Positions 1-8,302 are shown, counted from the stretch's first letter. The stretch is DNA of 14,162 nucleotides from UBA1858 sp963926275 (GCA_963926275.1 CAWUWP010000021.1:1-14162), one strand, 5' to 3'. Notes: generated by a model from the sequence alone, not told the origin. Translations and numbers: made by a program.

Positions 1-611
1 GTGACACGCATACCAATACCTTCTGGAACATTTGTGCCATGAATCAGATATCCCGCCAATGCCAACCCTATTTTGTAATGACCTAAAGGATTATCTGGTC
101 CAGGTGGAACAACTTTTGGCAGTGGATCATTATTGTCTTCATGCTCTTTACGTATTGATGCTGGAGGATACCAGTTAGGATTCGCCGTTTTTGATGTAAT
201 GCGTGTCAAGCTAAGTGGGGTTTTCCACTCCTCATCTTTACCCACGCTAACAGGATAAGTCGAAACACTTGAAACATTATTAACAGTGCCATGGAATTGA
301 TACAGCCTTAACTCTGCAAGATTTATGACGACGCCTTTTCTTTCCACATTTGGCAAAATATATTGCGTAGGGATAATAATTTGTGCATCTTGCGCAGGGA
401 TCCATGGATCAACATCAGGATTCGCATCTACCAGTTCATTAAATCCAACACGAAAAGTTTGTGCTAACTGTAAAAAATTATCGCCGTCTTGAACGGTATG
501 GATTGAAATATTACCAACAACATCTTCATCAGGCTGATAGTGATAAGTCTCAGCAATCGCTGTGCCTGCTAGCAGCATAAGAGGCAACAGTAATATTCGT
601 GATATTCGCAT
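1..611 (-). CDS. Exported LysM / L,D-transpeptidase (YkuD, ErfK/YbiS type), C-terminus cut by window edge
   Basis: Reading down from the ATG at 611, an open frame of 203 codons runs off the left edge with no stop. Residues 1-20 form a Sec signal peptide (MRIS, a leucine-rich core, then an AIA cleavage site before ETYHY). Residues 36-82 look like a LysM peptidoglycan-binding module (HTVQDGDNFLQLAQTF, then DANPDVDPW and a final IIIPTQY). From about residue 92 the YkuD fold begins (VVINLAELRLYQF, then YPVSVG), followed by TPLSLTRI and an HGTN motif at 191-194. The expected catalytic SHGC(I/V)R cysteine lies beyond the edge, so activity cannot be judged. Family members act in the periplasm, making 3-3 peptidoglycan cross-links or anchoring Braun lipoprotein; which of these applies here is unknown. 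The gene starts 23 bases after bioA on the same strand, so co-transcription is possible. Its Shine-Dalgarno is weak. Confidence 0.9.
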   Translation of the reverse strand, partial: MRISRILLLPLMLLAGTAIAETYHYQPDEDVVGNISIHTVQDGDNFLQLAQTFRVGFNELVDANPDVDPWIPAQDAQIIIPTQYILPNVERKGVVINLAELRLYQFHGTVNNVSSVSTYPVSVGKDEEWKTPLSLTRITSKTANPNWYPPASIRKEHEDNNDPLPKVVPPGPDNPLGHYKIGLALAGYLIHGTNVPEGIGMRV

Positions 612-634
612 TTTCTGTGTTTATCTCTATTTGT

Positions 635-1999
635 TTAATCTTTTACTGCAACATTGACGGCTTCTTCCATCACTTCTAGCACCAAGTCAATTTGCTCATA
701 CTCTATTACATAAGGCGGCATAAAATACAAAACGTTCCCTAACGGCCTCAACAATATATGATTTTTAAGTGCATGTTTATACGCTTTCAAACCTCGACGC
801 TGCTGCCATGGGTAGGCAGTTTTAGATATTTTATCCTGAACCATTTCAACCGCAAAAATCATCCCCGTTTGACGAACTTGGCCAATATTAGGATGATCTT
901 CAAAACGCTGGCCATTTTCTTTAATACGTTCAATCAAGCCTTTATTTCTTTGAATAACATCTTCGTTACGAAATATGCTTAACGTCGCTAACGCTGCTGC
1001 ACAGGCTAGTGGGTTTCCGGTATATGAATGCGAATGTAAAAATCCTCGCATAGATTCATAATCATCATAGAAGGCATTGTAAATTTGGTTAGTGGTTAAC
1101 ACTACTGACAATGGCAGATACCCACCTGTCAAACCTTTAGATAAGCACATAAAATCTGGTGATATATTGGCTTGTTCACAAGCAAACATTGTCCCGGTGC
1201 GACCAAAACCAACTGCAATTTCATCGGCAATCAGATGAACGTTATATTTATCACAGGCTGCGCGCAGTAATGTTAAGTATTTTGCGTCATACATACGCAT
1301 AGAGCCAGCACATTGAACTAATGGTTCGACAATAACTGCACTAATTTCTTCATGGTGTTCACTTAGTGTCGCTTCCATCAGTGCGAACATACGTAACACA
1401 TAATCCTCAGTTTGCTCACCAGCCTCCATATTATAACTATCGGCACCAGGCACGGTGATAACATCTAGCAGCAATGATTTGTAGGTGTCTTTATATAACT
1501 CAACATCTCCCACCGACAACGCACCTAGTGTTTCGCCATGATAAGAATTTTTTAAGGTGACGAATTTTGTTTTATTAGGCTTCCCCACATTGCGCCAATA
1601 ATGAAAACTCATCTTCAATGATACTTCGACGGCTGAAGAACCGTTATCTGCATAGAAACACTTTTGTAGTGGCTCAGGAGTTATCTCAACGAGTTGTTCC
1701 GACAAATCAATAATAGGCTGATGAGAAAAACCGGCCAACAACACATGTTCCAATTGCTGTGCCTGCTGAGATATTGCTGCTCCAATAGTCTTATTGGTAT
1801 GACCAAATATATTCACCCACCAAGAGCTGATAGCATCAATATATTTATTTCCCTCAAAATCTTCTAGCCATACTCCATGCCCACTCTTAACAGGAATAAT
1901 TGGAAATTGTTCATGGTCTTTCATCTGAGTGCATGGATGCCACACGTGCTCAAAGTCTCTTGCCACTAAATCATTAGATACTGAAGAATTATCTTTCAT
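635..1999 (-). CDS. bioA: Adenosylmethionine-8-amino-7-oxononanoate aminotransferase (DAPA synthase)
   Basis: This 454-residue cytoplasmic PLP enzyme transfers the amino group of S-adenosylmethionine to KAPA, giving DAPA in biotin synthesis. It is a fold-type I, class III aminotransferase. Visible signatures are HVWHPCTQMKDHE near residue 18, SSWWVNIFGH at 58-67, YADNGSSAVEVSLKM at 116-130 (PLP phosphate site), SYHGETLGALSVGD at 152-165, ADE at 258-260 (D259 for the pyridine nitrogen) and SKGLTGGYLPLS with the Schiff-base lysine at K288. The WHPC motif, rather than the WHPY of E. coli, matches the Pseudomonas-like branch as I recall it. The SSWW and NGSSAVEV motifs favour BioA over ornithine or 4-aminobutyrate aminotransferases. 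The ATG at 1999 has a GAGGTG Shine-Dalgarno ten bases upstream. The length is normal. No bioB, bioF, bioH, bioC or bioD lies nearby, so the gene is separated from the rest of the pathway in this window. Confidence 0.96.
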   Translation of the reverse strand: MKDNSSVSNDLVARDFEHVWHPCTQMKDHEQFPIIPVKSGHGVWLEDFEGNKYIDAISSWWVNIFGHTNKTIGAAISQQAQQLEHVLLAGFSHQPIIDLSEQLVEITPEPLQKCFYADNGSSAVEVSLKMSFHYWRNVGKPNKTKFVTLKNSYHGETLGALSVGDVELYKDTYKSLLLDVITVPGADSYNMEAGEQTEDYVLRMFALMEATLSEHHEEISAVIVEPLVQCAGSMRMYDAKYLTLLRAACDKYNVHLIADEIAVGFGRTGTMFACEQANISPDFMCLSKGLTGGYLPLSVVLTTNQIYNAFYDDYESMRGFLHSHSYTGNPLACAAALATLSIFRNEDVIQRNKGLIERIKENGQRFEDHPNIGQVRQTGMIFAVEMVQDKISKTAYPWQQRRGLKAYKHALKNHILLRPLGNVLYFMPPYVIEYEQIDLVLEVMEEAVNVAVKD

Positions 2000-2009
2000 T
2001 GAAGATGCT

Positions 2010-2015
2010 CACCTC
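2010..2015 (-). promoter_or_regulatory. Shine-Dalgarno of bioA
   Basis: GAGGTG on the minus strand lies 10 bases before the ATG at 1999. A GTG inside it would open a frame that stops after seven codons, which supports the ATG as the true bioA start. The 79-base gap between msrQ and bioA shows no convincing promoter, terminator or BirA-type operator to me. Confidence 0.6.
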
Positions 2016-2078
2016 ACGGTAAATTCGCAAATAAAAGTTGTTATTGCAGACCTATGCTCAGGCCCTTGTGAAGTCTAG

Positions 2079-2678
2079 TTATTGAACGGGGCTTACACGT
2101 ATAAACACACGATAACCCAACAATACAGCAAGAATAGAAGCATAAATAATTGGTTCGAATAAGTCTGCTTTCACCAACCACCAGAAATGTAGTATAGCAA
2201 GAATTGAAATCACATAGATTAATTTATGTAGCTTCACCCAATCACCTTGAAGCTTTCTTTGCATACTATCGGTAGAAGTGATGGCTAAGGGAATAAGCAG
2301 TACAAAGGCGGCAAAACCAACAGTCACATAAGGACGATCTTTAATATCATCTATAATCGCAGGCCAATCTAGCCATTGATCTAAAATTGCATAAATTAAC
2401 AAATGACAGAACACATAGAAAAAACAAAGTACACCAAATAATCGGCGCAAATTAATTAGCCCATTTATTCTGAATATTTTTCTTGCCGGGCTAATCGCAA
2501 GAGTAATCAGCAATAAACGTAATGCCCATTCTCCAGTAATATGAGTAATCTCTTCAATAGAATTAGCCCCCAACATGTCTTTATAAAATTGCCAAACAGC
2601 CATTAATAGTGGGGACATAAACATTAACAGCAAAGGTAATTTAATAAACTTACTATTAAAATTAACGTTGAGATCCAT
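2079..2678 (-). CDS. msrQ: Haem-binding membrane subunit MsrQ (YedZ) of the methionine sulfoxide reductase system
   Basis: This is a 199-residue inner-membrane protein with about six hydrophobic segments (roughly 14-32, 50-64, 79-99, 117-134, 152-169 and 174-193), the ferric-reductase-like fold of the YedZ/MsrQ family. Diagnostic stretches are GEWALRLLLITLAISPARK at 49-67, NLRRLFG at 76-82 and LAITSTDSMQRKLQGDWVKL at 131-150. Candidate haem-ligand histidines are H92, H151 and H164. In the known system MsrQ carries electrons from the membrane to MsrP, a periplasmic molybdopterin enzyme that repairs oxidised methionine. MsrP is normally encoded directly upstream. Here the upstream gene is lpd, 44 bases away, and no msrP is in the window. 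The partner must be elsewhere or MsrQ has another acceptor. The Shine-Dalgarno before the ATG at 2678 is weak. Length is typical of the family. Confidence 0.93.
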   Translation of the reverse strand: MDLNVNFNSKFIKLPLLLMFMSPLLMAVWQFYKDMLGANSIEEITHITGEWALRLLLITLAISPARKIFRINGLINLRRLFGVLCFFYVFCHLLIYAILDQWLDWPAIIDDIKDRPYVTVGFAAFVLLIPLAITSTDSMQRKLQGDWVKLHKLIYVISILAILHFWWLVKADLFEPIIYASILAVLLGYRVFIRVSPVQ

Positions 2679-2722
2679 AGTGACTGTTCAGTAATGTTTT
2701 ATCGGATCAAATAGAAAGGCAA

Positions 2723-4141
2723 TTAAAAATGGATAGCTCTTCCATCTAAATCAAGCGCAGCTTCGTGCAACCCTTCAGACAAGGTCGGGTGTCCATGTAT
2801 CGTTCTTGCCAAGTCTTCAACGGTTAATTCAGCTTCAATAGCGACGACAGCTTCCGCGATCAATTCAGAAGCATTTGGGCCAACAATATGCACGCCCAAC
2901 AGCCTGTCTGACTTTGCATCAGCAATGAATTTAATCACACCTTCAGTCTCACCCATGGCACGCGCTCGGCCTAACGCCATAAACGGAAAAGAGCCTGTCT
3001 TATATTCAACCTTATCAGATTGTAGTTTTTGTTCAGTCTCACCTACCCAAGCTATTTCTGGCCAGGTGTAGATAACCCAAGGTATCGCTCCATAGTTAAC
3101 ATGACCGTATTGATTGACGAGCTGTTCCGCGAGTGCAACACCTTCTTCCGAACCTTTGTGTGCGAGCATAGCGCCACCAATCACATCGCCAATGGCATAT
3201 ACACCTTCGATATTAGTTTTCCATTGAGCATCAACTTCAACAAATCCGCGTGAATCCTGTGTCACACCCAATTCACTTAATCCTAAATTTTCAGTATTAG
3301 CCACACGCCCAATCGCAACCAACAAACAATCTACCTCTGTTTGGGACTCACCTTGCGCATTTACTACAGTGACTGACACTGAATCCTTGCTCTTAGTTGC
3401 TGCTTGAACTTTACTATTAAGCTGAATATCAAATCCTTGTGAAGACAGAATTTTACTTGCCTGCTTAGCAATATCTTTGTCAACGGTGGGTAAAAACTGC
3501 TCTGCTGCTTCCCATATAGTTACCTTAGCACCCAGACGACCCCATACACTTGCCATCTCAAGACCGATAACACCTGCGCCGATAACACCTAAATGTTTTG
3601 GCACTTGCTTGAGATCTAGAGCACCGGTTGAATCAACTATTTGCTTTTGATCAATGGGTAAGAAGTCTAATTCAAATGGCTTTGAACCCGTCGCAATGAC
3701 AATAGATTCAGCAACCAGAACTTGATCACCCTCATGGGTAGATACATGCACTTCTTTGCCCATCTTAATCACAGCATTTCCATGCACAAAAGTAACTTTG
3801 TTATTTTTCAACAAGCCTTTCACACCTGTTGTTAAAGTTTTAACCACTTTGTTTTTGCGTTGTAACATTTTCGCCACATCGATTTCACATTGCTGTGTGG
3901 TAATCCCATGATCTGCTGCATGATTAGCTAAAAATGAATAATGGTGACTAGAATCTAACAGCGCCTTTGATGGAATACATCCCACGTTTAAACAAGTCCC
4001 ACCAGGACTTGGCTTGTTATTTTTATCTGACCAGGCATCGACACATGCCACATTCAACCCTAGTTGTGCACAACGAATCGCACATACATAACCGGCCGGG
4101 CCTGCACCAATGACGACAACATCAAAATTAGATTTATCCAT
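2723..4141 (-). CDS. lpd: Dihydrolipoyl dehydrogenase (E3 of the 2-oxoglutarate dehydrogenase complex)
   Basis: This 472-residue flavoprotein re-oxidises dihydrolipoamide on the E2 subunit and reduces NAD+. In order one sees the FAD dinucleotide fold (VVIGAGPAGYVCAIRCAQLG from residue 9), the redox disulfide GGTCLNVGCIPSKAL with C50 and C55, the NAD fold GVIGAGVIGLEMASVWG from 185, LLVAIGR at 273-279, the second FAD contact YAIGDVIGGAMLAHKG from 315, and the C-terminal dimer-interface active site HGHPTLSE with the H451/E456 pair. All catalytic residues are present and the length is standard. The ATG at 4141 lies two bases after the sucB stop, with no clear Shine-Dalgarno, so translation is probably coupled to sucB. 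The position points to a dedicated E3 for the 2-oxoglutarate complex, although lipoamide dehydrogenases are often shared with pyruvate dehydrogenase or the glycine cleavage system. Confidence 0.97.
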   Translation of the reverse strand: MDKSNFDVVVIGAGPAGYVCAIRCAQLGLNVACVDAWSDKNNKPSPGGTCLNVGCIPSKALLDSSHHYSFLANHAADHGITTQQCEIDVAKMLQRKNKVVKTLTTGVKGLLKNNKVTFVHGNAVIKMGKEVHVSTHEGDQVLVAESIVIATGSKPFELDFLPIDQKQIVDSTGALDLKQVPKHLGVIGAGVIGLEMASVWGRLGAKVTIWEAAEQFLPTVDKDIAKQASKILSSQGFDIQLNSKVQAATKSKDSVSVTVVNAQGESQTEVDCLLVAIGRVANTENLGLSELGVTQDSRGFVEVDAQWKTNIEGVYAIGDVIGGAMLAHKGSEEGVALAEQLVNQYGHVNYGAIPWVIYTWPEIAWVGETEQKLQSDKVEYKTGSFPFMALGRARAMGETEGVIKFIADAKSDRLLGVHIVGPNASELIAEAVVAIEAELTVEDLARTIHGHPTLSEGLHEAALDLDGRAIHF

Positions 4142-4143
4142 AG

Positions 4144-5337
4144 TTATAAATGCAACAATAGTTGAATAGGATCTTCAATGATTTTTTTAATACGACTTAA
4201 AAACAAAACGGCTTCACGGCCATCAATGATGCGATGATCATATGACAAGGCTAAATACATCATGGGTGCAATTTTTATTTCATCACCCACAACAATCGGT
4301 CGCTTCTCTATTGAGTGCATACCCAAAATAGCACTTTGCGGTGGGTTTATAATTGGCGTAGACAACATTGATCCAAACACACCACCATTTGTAATTGTAA
4401 ATGTCCCACCAATCAGCTCATCGATAGATAATTTATTATCACGCGCTTTGGCAGCCAGTTGATTAATTTCCACTTCAATCGAAGATAATGACTTTGCATC
4501 TGCATGACGAACCACAGGCACTACTAAACCACGTTCTGCACTCACAGCAATGCCAATATCAACATACCGGTGATAAACAATATCGCTATCTTCTACCGAG
4601 GCATTAAGCACTGGATATTCTTTTAAAGCTTCTATTGCAGCCAATACAAAAAATGACATAAACCCGAGCTTGACACCATGCTGTTCAAGAAATTTATCTT
4701 TATTTTTTGATCGAATAGAAAGGATCTCACTCATGTTAACTTCATTAAAAGTGGTTAACATGGCATATTCTTGCTGAGCAGAAACCAAGCGATCAGAGAT
4801 TTTCTTTCTCAGACTACTAATAGGAACGCGTTCGACATCATTGCCACTGCTAGAAGTACTTATGGGAGTGTTAACCACATTAGGCTTTGCTTGCTTTGAG
4901 CCCGACGTTGAAACATCCTGTTTAGTAATTCGGTTATTCTTCCCGCTTGGAGTTATATCTGCTATATCAATATTTCTTTCTGCAATCACTTTCCTGACGG
5001 CAGGACTAGTTTTTTTATAGCCAGCAGGCTCATTAACGGCTACGGCTTCTTCCACGATATCAGTGGCTGCCGATTTATTTTCTTGTGATGCTTTTTGGCT
5101 GCTCTCAGATAACTGACCGACAACTTCATTGCTGTTTACTATTTCATTTTCATTTTTAATGATCTTTTCAATAACACCACTCACTGGAGATGGGATTTCT
5201 AACAACACTTTATCCGTTTCAATTTCTACTAGCGTCTCCCCTTCATCCACGTAATCACCCACTTTTTTCAACCAAGTACTAATCGTACCTTCGCTGATGG
5301 ACTCAGAAAACTCAGGGATTTTTATATCAACAGTCAA
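4144..5337 (-). CDS. sucB: Dihydrolipoyllysine-residue succinyltransferase (E2 of 2-oxoglutarate dehydrogenase)
   Basis: This is the 397-residue core subunit of the 2-oxoglutarate dehydrogenase complex. It moves the succinyl group from the lipoyl arm to CoA. Residues 1-78 are one lipoyl domain with the swinging-arm lysine K43 in EIETDKVLLEIPSP. A flexible Ser/Ala/Asn-rich linker follows. Residues about 110-142 are the peripheral-subunit (E3/E1) binding domain (TSPAVRKVIAERNIDIADI). A second linker leads to the catalytic domain from about 168, ending in SYDHRIIDGREAVLFL with H368 and D372. One lipoyl domain and a catalytic domain of this type fit SucB rather than the E2 of pyruvate dehydrogenase. 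The start is TTG at 5337: AAGGA sits six bases upstream, no in-frame ATG exists before an upstream TAA, and translation from here gives the conserved MTVDIKIPEFSES beginning. It follows sucA by 24 bases and precedes lpd by two. Confidence 0.97.
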   Translation of the reverse strand: MTVDIKIPEFSESISEGTISTWLKKVGDYVDEGETLVEIETDKVLLEIPSPVSGVIEKIIKNENEIVNSNEVVGQLSESSQKASQENKSAATDIVEEAVAVNEPAGYKKTSPAVRKVIAERNIDIADITPSGKNNRITKQDVSTSGSKQAKPNVVNTPISTSSSGNDVERVPISSLRKKISDRLVSAQQEYAMLTTFNEVNMSEILSIRSKNKDKFLEQHGVKLGFMSFFVLAAIEALKEYPVLNASVEDSDIVYHRYVDIGIAVSAERGLVVPVVRHADAKSLSSIEVEINQLAAKARDNKLSIDELIGGTFTITNGGVFGSMLSTPIINPPQSAILGMHSIEKRPIVVGDEIKIAPMMYLALSYDHRIIDGREAVLFLSRIKKIIEDPIQLLLHL

Positions 5338-5343
5338 TGTCTT

Positions 5344-5348
5344 TCCTT
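5344..5348 (-). promoter_or_regulatory. Shine-Dalgarno deciding the TTG start of sucB
   Basis: AAGGA on the minus strand is six bases before TTG at 5337. The frame upstream of this TTG meets a TAA within a few codons and offers no ATG or GTG. The Shine-Dalgarno and the conserved lipoyl-domain N-terminus therefore both fix the TTG as initiator. Confidence 0.75.
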
Positions 5349-5361
5349 AAATTGATAAATA

Positions 5362-8214
5362 TTAACTAACACTTTTAAGTTCAACTTTATCAGCCTCACT
5401 TGCCAAGCCTAATGCTTCATTTACTAGCTGACTTTGCTGCTGTCGATGTAGCTGCAAATAGCCAGCAGCAGGAGAAGCAGAATAATCTCTTCCCGCATAC
5501 TGTAATGACTGATTAGAACACATACAATCAGCTAAGTTCTTACGTGACTGCATATAAAACCAAGCCCCTTGATTTCTAGGCTCTTCTTGCACCCAAACAA
5601 TATCAGTCACGTGCTTAAATCTTACAAGATGTGCTTTTATCTCGTCTTTAGGGAATGGGTATAATTGCTCAATTCTAATTATTTCAACATTACCTAGACT
5701 CTTCTTTTTCTTTTGATCTAACAGGTCAAAATAAACTTTACCTGTACACAGCAACAATCTTGTCACTTTTGCTGTTTCTTCACCATCATAAGTAGCGATA
5801 GTGGGTTTAAATTCTTGTTGCGTGAACTCACTTAATTGTGATGTCGACAATGGATGGCGCAATAAACTCTTTGGTGTTAATACAATTAACGGTTTTCTAT
5901 AAGGGCGTAGCATTTGACGTCTTAGCAAGTGAAAGTGTTGTGCAGGTGTCGTTGGCACACACACTTGCATGTTTTCTTCTGCGCACAATTGTAAGTACCT
6001 TTCCATCCGCGCCGATGAATGCTCTGGGCCTTGTCCGTCATAACCATGCGGCAAAAATAGCACTAAACCGCAGTATCGTTGCCATTTTACTTCTGAAGAA
6101 CTAAGAAACTGATCTATGATTACTTGAGCATTATTAGCAAAGTCACCGAATTGAGCTTCCCAAATCACTAATGAGTTGGGTTCAGATGTCGCATAACCCA
6201 CTTCGTAACCCAGCACTGCCGCTTCAGACAACAAACTATTAATTGGCAAAAATTGTGGCTGATCTTTGTATAGGTTACGTAAAGGAATATAAACACTTCC
6301 ATCGTTTTGATCATGGAATGCACAATGCCGATGTGCGAACGTGCCGCGCACACTATCTTGCCCCGATAAGCGAACAGAATAACCTTGTTTCAACAATGAT
6401 CCATAGGCAAGCATCTCGGCAAAACCCCAATCAACAGGCAACTCGCCCGCCGCCATACGTTGACGTTGAGCTATAATTTTTTGAACATTTTTATGGACAG
6501 TAAAATCTTCCGGCACCGTAGTAACAACTCGACCTATCTGCTGAATAACATTCTGGCTGATCGTCGTGTCTGCTTTATCTTTCCAGTGAGTTCCCTTAAA
6601 CGGATGATAGTCAATCACAAATTTAGAACGACTGCGCTTTGCAATCTCAGAACAAACTGGCTTACCAATATTTAGCTTGTCGATATAATCTTTTTCAATT
6701 TCCTTGTAATCTTCTTTAGTGACTACACCTTCCTCTAAAAGTTGTTTAAAGTAGATCTGATCAACACTCTTTTTATTTCGTATACGCTTATACATTAAAG
6801 GTTGAGTGATCGCAGGCTCATCAGCCTCTGAGTGACCATGGCGGCGATAACAAATCAAATCAATGACTACATCACGCGCATATTTCATGCGGAAATCCAT
6901 GGCGAACTGAGTGGCAAATACTACCGCCTCAGGGTCATCACCATTAACATGTAATATGGGGGCTTGCACCATCTTAGCTACATCGGTGCAATATAGTGTT
7001 GAACGTGAATCTAACGGATCACTTGTGGTGAAACCAATTTGGTTGTTAATCACAATGTGAATTGTGCCACCGGTGGTATAACCCTTGGTGCTAGACAAAT
7101 TAAGTGTTTCCATCACCACGCCTTGACCAGCAAAGGCAGCATCACCGTGAATCAATACTGGAATCACTTGTTCACGTTGGCTATCTTGACGTCTCTCTTG
7201 TCGCGCACGTACGGAGCCTTCCACGACGGGATTAATAATTTCCAGATGAGAGGGATTAAAGGCTAAGACGGCATGAATCGATTGTTTTTTGGTTTTCAAA
7301 TCAATCGAAAAACCTTTGTGATATTTCACATCACCTGATCCAAGCTTCAGATCAACATCACCTTCAAATTCTTTAAATAATTCATGCGGGCTTTTACCCA
7401 TGATATTAACAAGCACATTGAGACGACCACGGTGTGCCATACCTATAATTGCTTCTCTAACATCATAATCGCCCGCACTTTGTATGAGCGTATCCAGTAA
7501 TGGAATAAGACTCGTGCCACCCTCTAAAGAGAAACGTTTTTGACCAATATACTTTCGGTGCAAATATGTTTCCAACGAATTCGCGGCTATTAGTCTTGTC
7601 AGTATGCGTTTCTTTTCATCTGCAGATAATTTCAAACTCGCATAATTGGACTCTAGATATTTCCGCAGCCAACGCTTTTGATCAGGGTCCGACACATGCT
7701 CTGTTTCAAATCCTATGCTTCCACAGTAGGTAGACGACATAAGATTAATGATCGAACTTAGCGATTGTTTTTGATCTGGCTCACGCTCCCAGGTAAAAAA
7801 CTGTTTATCTAAATCAGCTGACGTTAAACCATGATTTTCAGGACTAAGCATGTCAATTTCAATTCGCCCTTCACCATAAAGTGGATCGATATCTGCCTGG
7901 CGATGTCCCAAACGACGATAAGCACGAATTAAGCGTGAAACCGCTCGTTGTTTTTCTAGCTGTTGATAATCTTCGGCATTTGAAGGATCTGAGCTATTTG
8001 TTTGCGCACCACTATGATGCAGTTCATTAGCTATATTTTCTTTTGCATGGATGTGCAAGTCATATAATCGAGCGTCATTACTGACATCTAACTGACTAAA
8101 ATATTGTTGCCAAGAGGGACTAACTGAGGAGGGGTCTTGACTATATTGCTGATATAGAGATTCAATATATTCAGCATTGACTCCATAAATGTGTTGATTG
8201 TTGTGATGACTCAT
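5362..8214 (-). CDS. sucA: 2-oxoglutarate dehydrogenase E1 component (thiamine-diphosphate dependent)
   Basis: This 950-residue subunit decarboxylates 2-oxoglutarate and hands the succinyl group to the lipoyl arm of SucB, a rate-setting TCA-cycle step. The N-terminus (YGVNAEYIESLYQQY from residue 10, then PSWQQYF) is the short E2-binding segment of the family. RAYRRLGHRQADIDPL at 97-112 is the usual conserved helix. Active-site signatures are GMAHRGRLNVL at 258-268 with H261, KYHKGFS with H299, GDAAFAGQGVVMETLNL at 357-373, INNQIGFTT at 389-397 (thiamine-diphosphate/Mg binding) and YRRHGHSEADEPAITQP at 456-472. The length is close to the 930-950 usual for gammaproteobacterial SucA, with no gap or frameshift. 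The ATG at 8214 has only a poor Shine-Dalgarno. The gene opens a sucA-sucB-lpd operon. The 88 bases before it may hold a promoter. No sdh genes lie upstream, unlike in enteric bacteria. Confidence 0.98.
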   Translation of the reverse strand: MSHHNNQHIYGVNAEYIESLYQQYSQDPSSVSPSWQQYFSQLDVSNDARLYDLHIHAKENIANELHHSGAQTNSSDPSNAEDYQQLEKQRAVSRLIRAYRRLGHRQADIDPLYGEGRIEIDMLSPENHGLTSADLDKQFFTWEREPDQKQSLSSIINLMSSTYCGSIGFETEHVSDPDQKRWLRKYLESNYASLKLSADEKKRILTRLIAANSLETYLHRKYIGQKRFSLEGGTSLIPLLDTLIQSAGDYDVREAIIGMAHRGRLNVLVNIMGKSPHELFKEFEGDVDLKLGSGDVKYHKGFSIDLKTKKQSIHAVLAFNPSHLEIINPVVEGSVRARQERRQDSQREQVIPVLIHGDAAFAGQGVVMETLNLSSTKGYTTGGTIHIVINNQIGFTTSDPLDSRSTLYCTDVAKMVQAPILHVNGDDPEAVVFATQFAMDFRMKYARDVVIDLICYRRHGHSEADEPAITQPLMYKRIRNKKSVDQIYFKQLLEEGVVTKEDYKEIEKDYIDKLNIGKPVCSEIAKRSRSKFVIDYHPFKGTHWKDKADTTISQNVIQQIGRVVTTVPEDFTVHKNVQKIIAQRQRMAAGELPVDWGFAEMLAYGSLLKQGYSVRLSGQDSVRGTFAHRHCAFHDQNDGSVYIPLRNLYKDQPQFLPINSLLSEAAVLGYEVGYATSEPNSLVIWEAQFGDFANNAQVIIDQFLSSSEVKWQRYCGLVLFLPHGYDGQGPEHSSARMERYLQLCAEENMQVCVPTTPAQHFHLLRRQMLRPYRKPLIVLTPKSLLRHPLSTSQLSEFTQQEFKPTIATYDGEETAKVTRLLLCTGKVYFDLLDQKKKKSLGNVEIIRIEQLYPFPKDEIKAHLVRFKHVTDIVWVQEEPRNQGAWFYMQSRKNLADCMCSNQSLQYAGRDYSASPAAGYLQLHRQQQSQLVNEALGLASEADKVELKSVS

Positions 8215-8249
8215 TGCGGTGTCTATTTTGTGTTTTTGTATCGTTAAAG

Positions 8250-8277
8250 TTTATATTTTTAGCTAAATAGAAAGCAA
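8250..8277 (-). promoter_or_regulatory. Possible sigma70-type promoter for sucA-sucB-lpd
   Basis: On the minus strand, TTGCTT (8277-8272) and TATAAA (8255-8250) are separated by 16 bases, with transcription expected to begin some 30 bases before the sucA ATG. The -10 box matches the consensus at five of six positions, but the -35 box is poor (TTG only). A 10-bp perfect palindrome, TTTAGCTAAA (8258-8267), lies in the spacer. The AT-rich background makes chance matches likely. Read-through from pilZ, 88 bases upstream, is the alternative. Confidence 0.35.
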
Positions 8278-8302
8278 GCTATACAAACAAAATACAAAAT
8301 AG

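Noticed and set aside
2000..2078. BirA operator or biotin-linked regulatory site before bioA
   Set aside because: I looked for the TTGTAAACC / GGTTTACAA half-sites and did not see them. The only short pairing there (GGCCT with AGGTC) includes a G-U pair and has no T-run after it.
2709..2718. AAATAGAAAG occurring both here and at 8265-8274, as a shared regulatory repeat
   Set aside because: A ten-base AT-rich match at two sites with different spacing to their genes is within chance expectation for this composition.
3029..3253. Plus-strand open frames of 60-90 codons throughout the window, such as this one inside lpd
   Set aside because: Each lies antisense to a clear conserved gene, lacks a Shine-Dalgarno and resembles no known protein. 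They are by-products of coding on the other strand.
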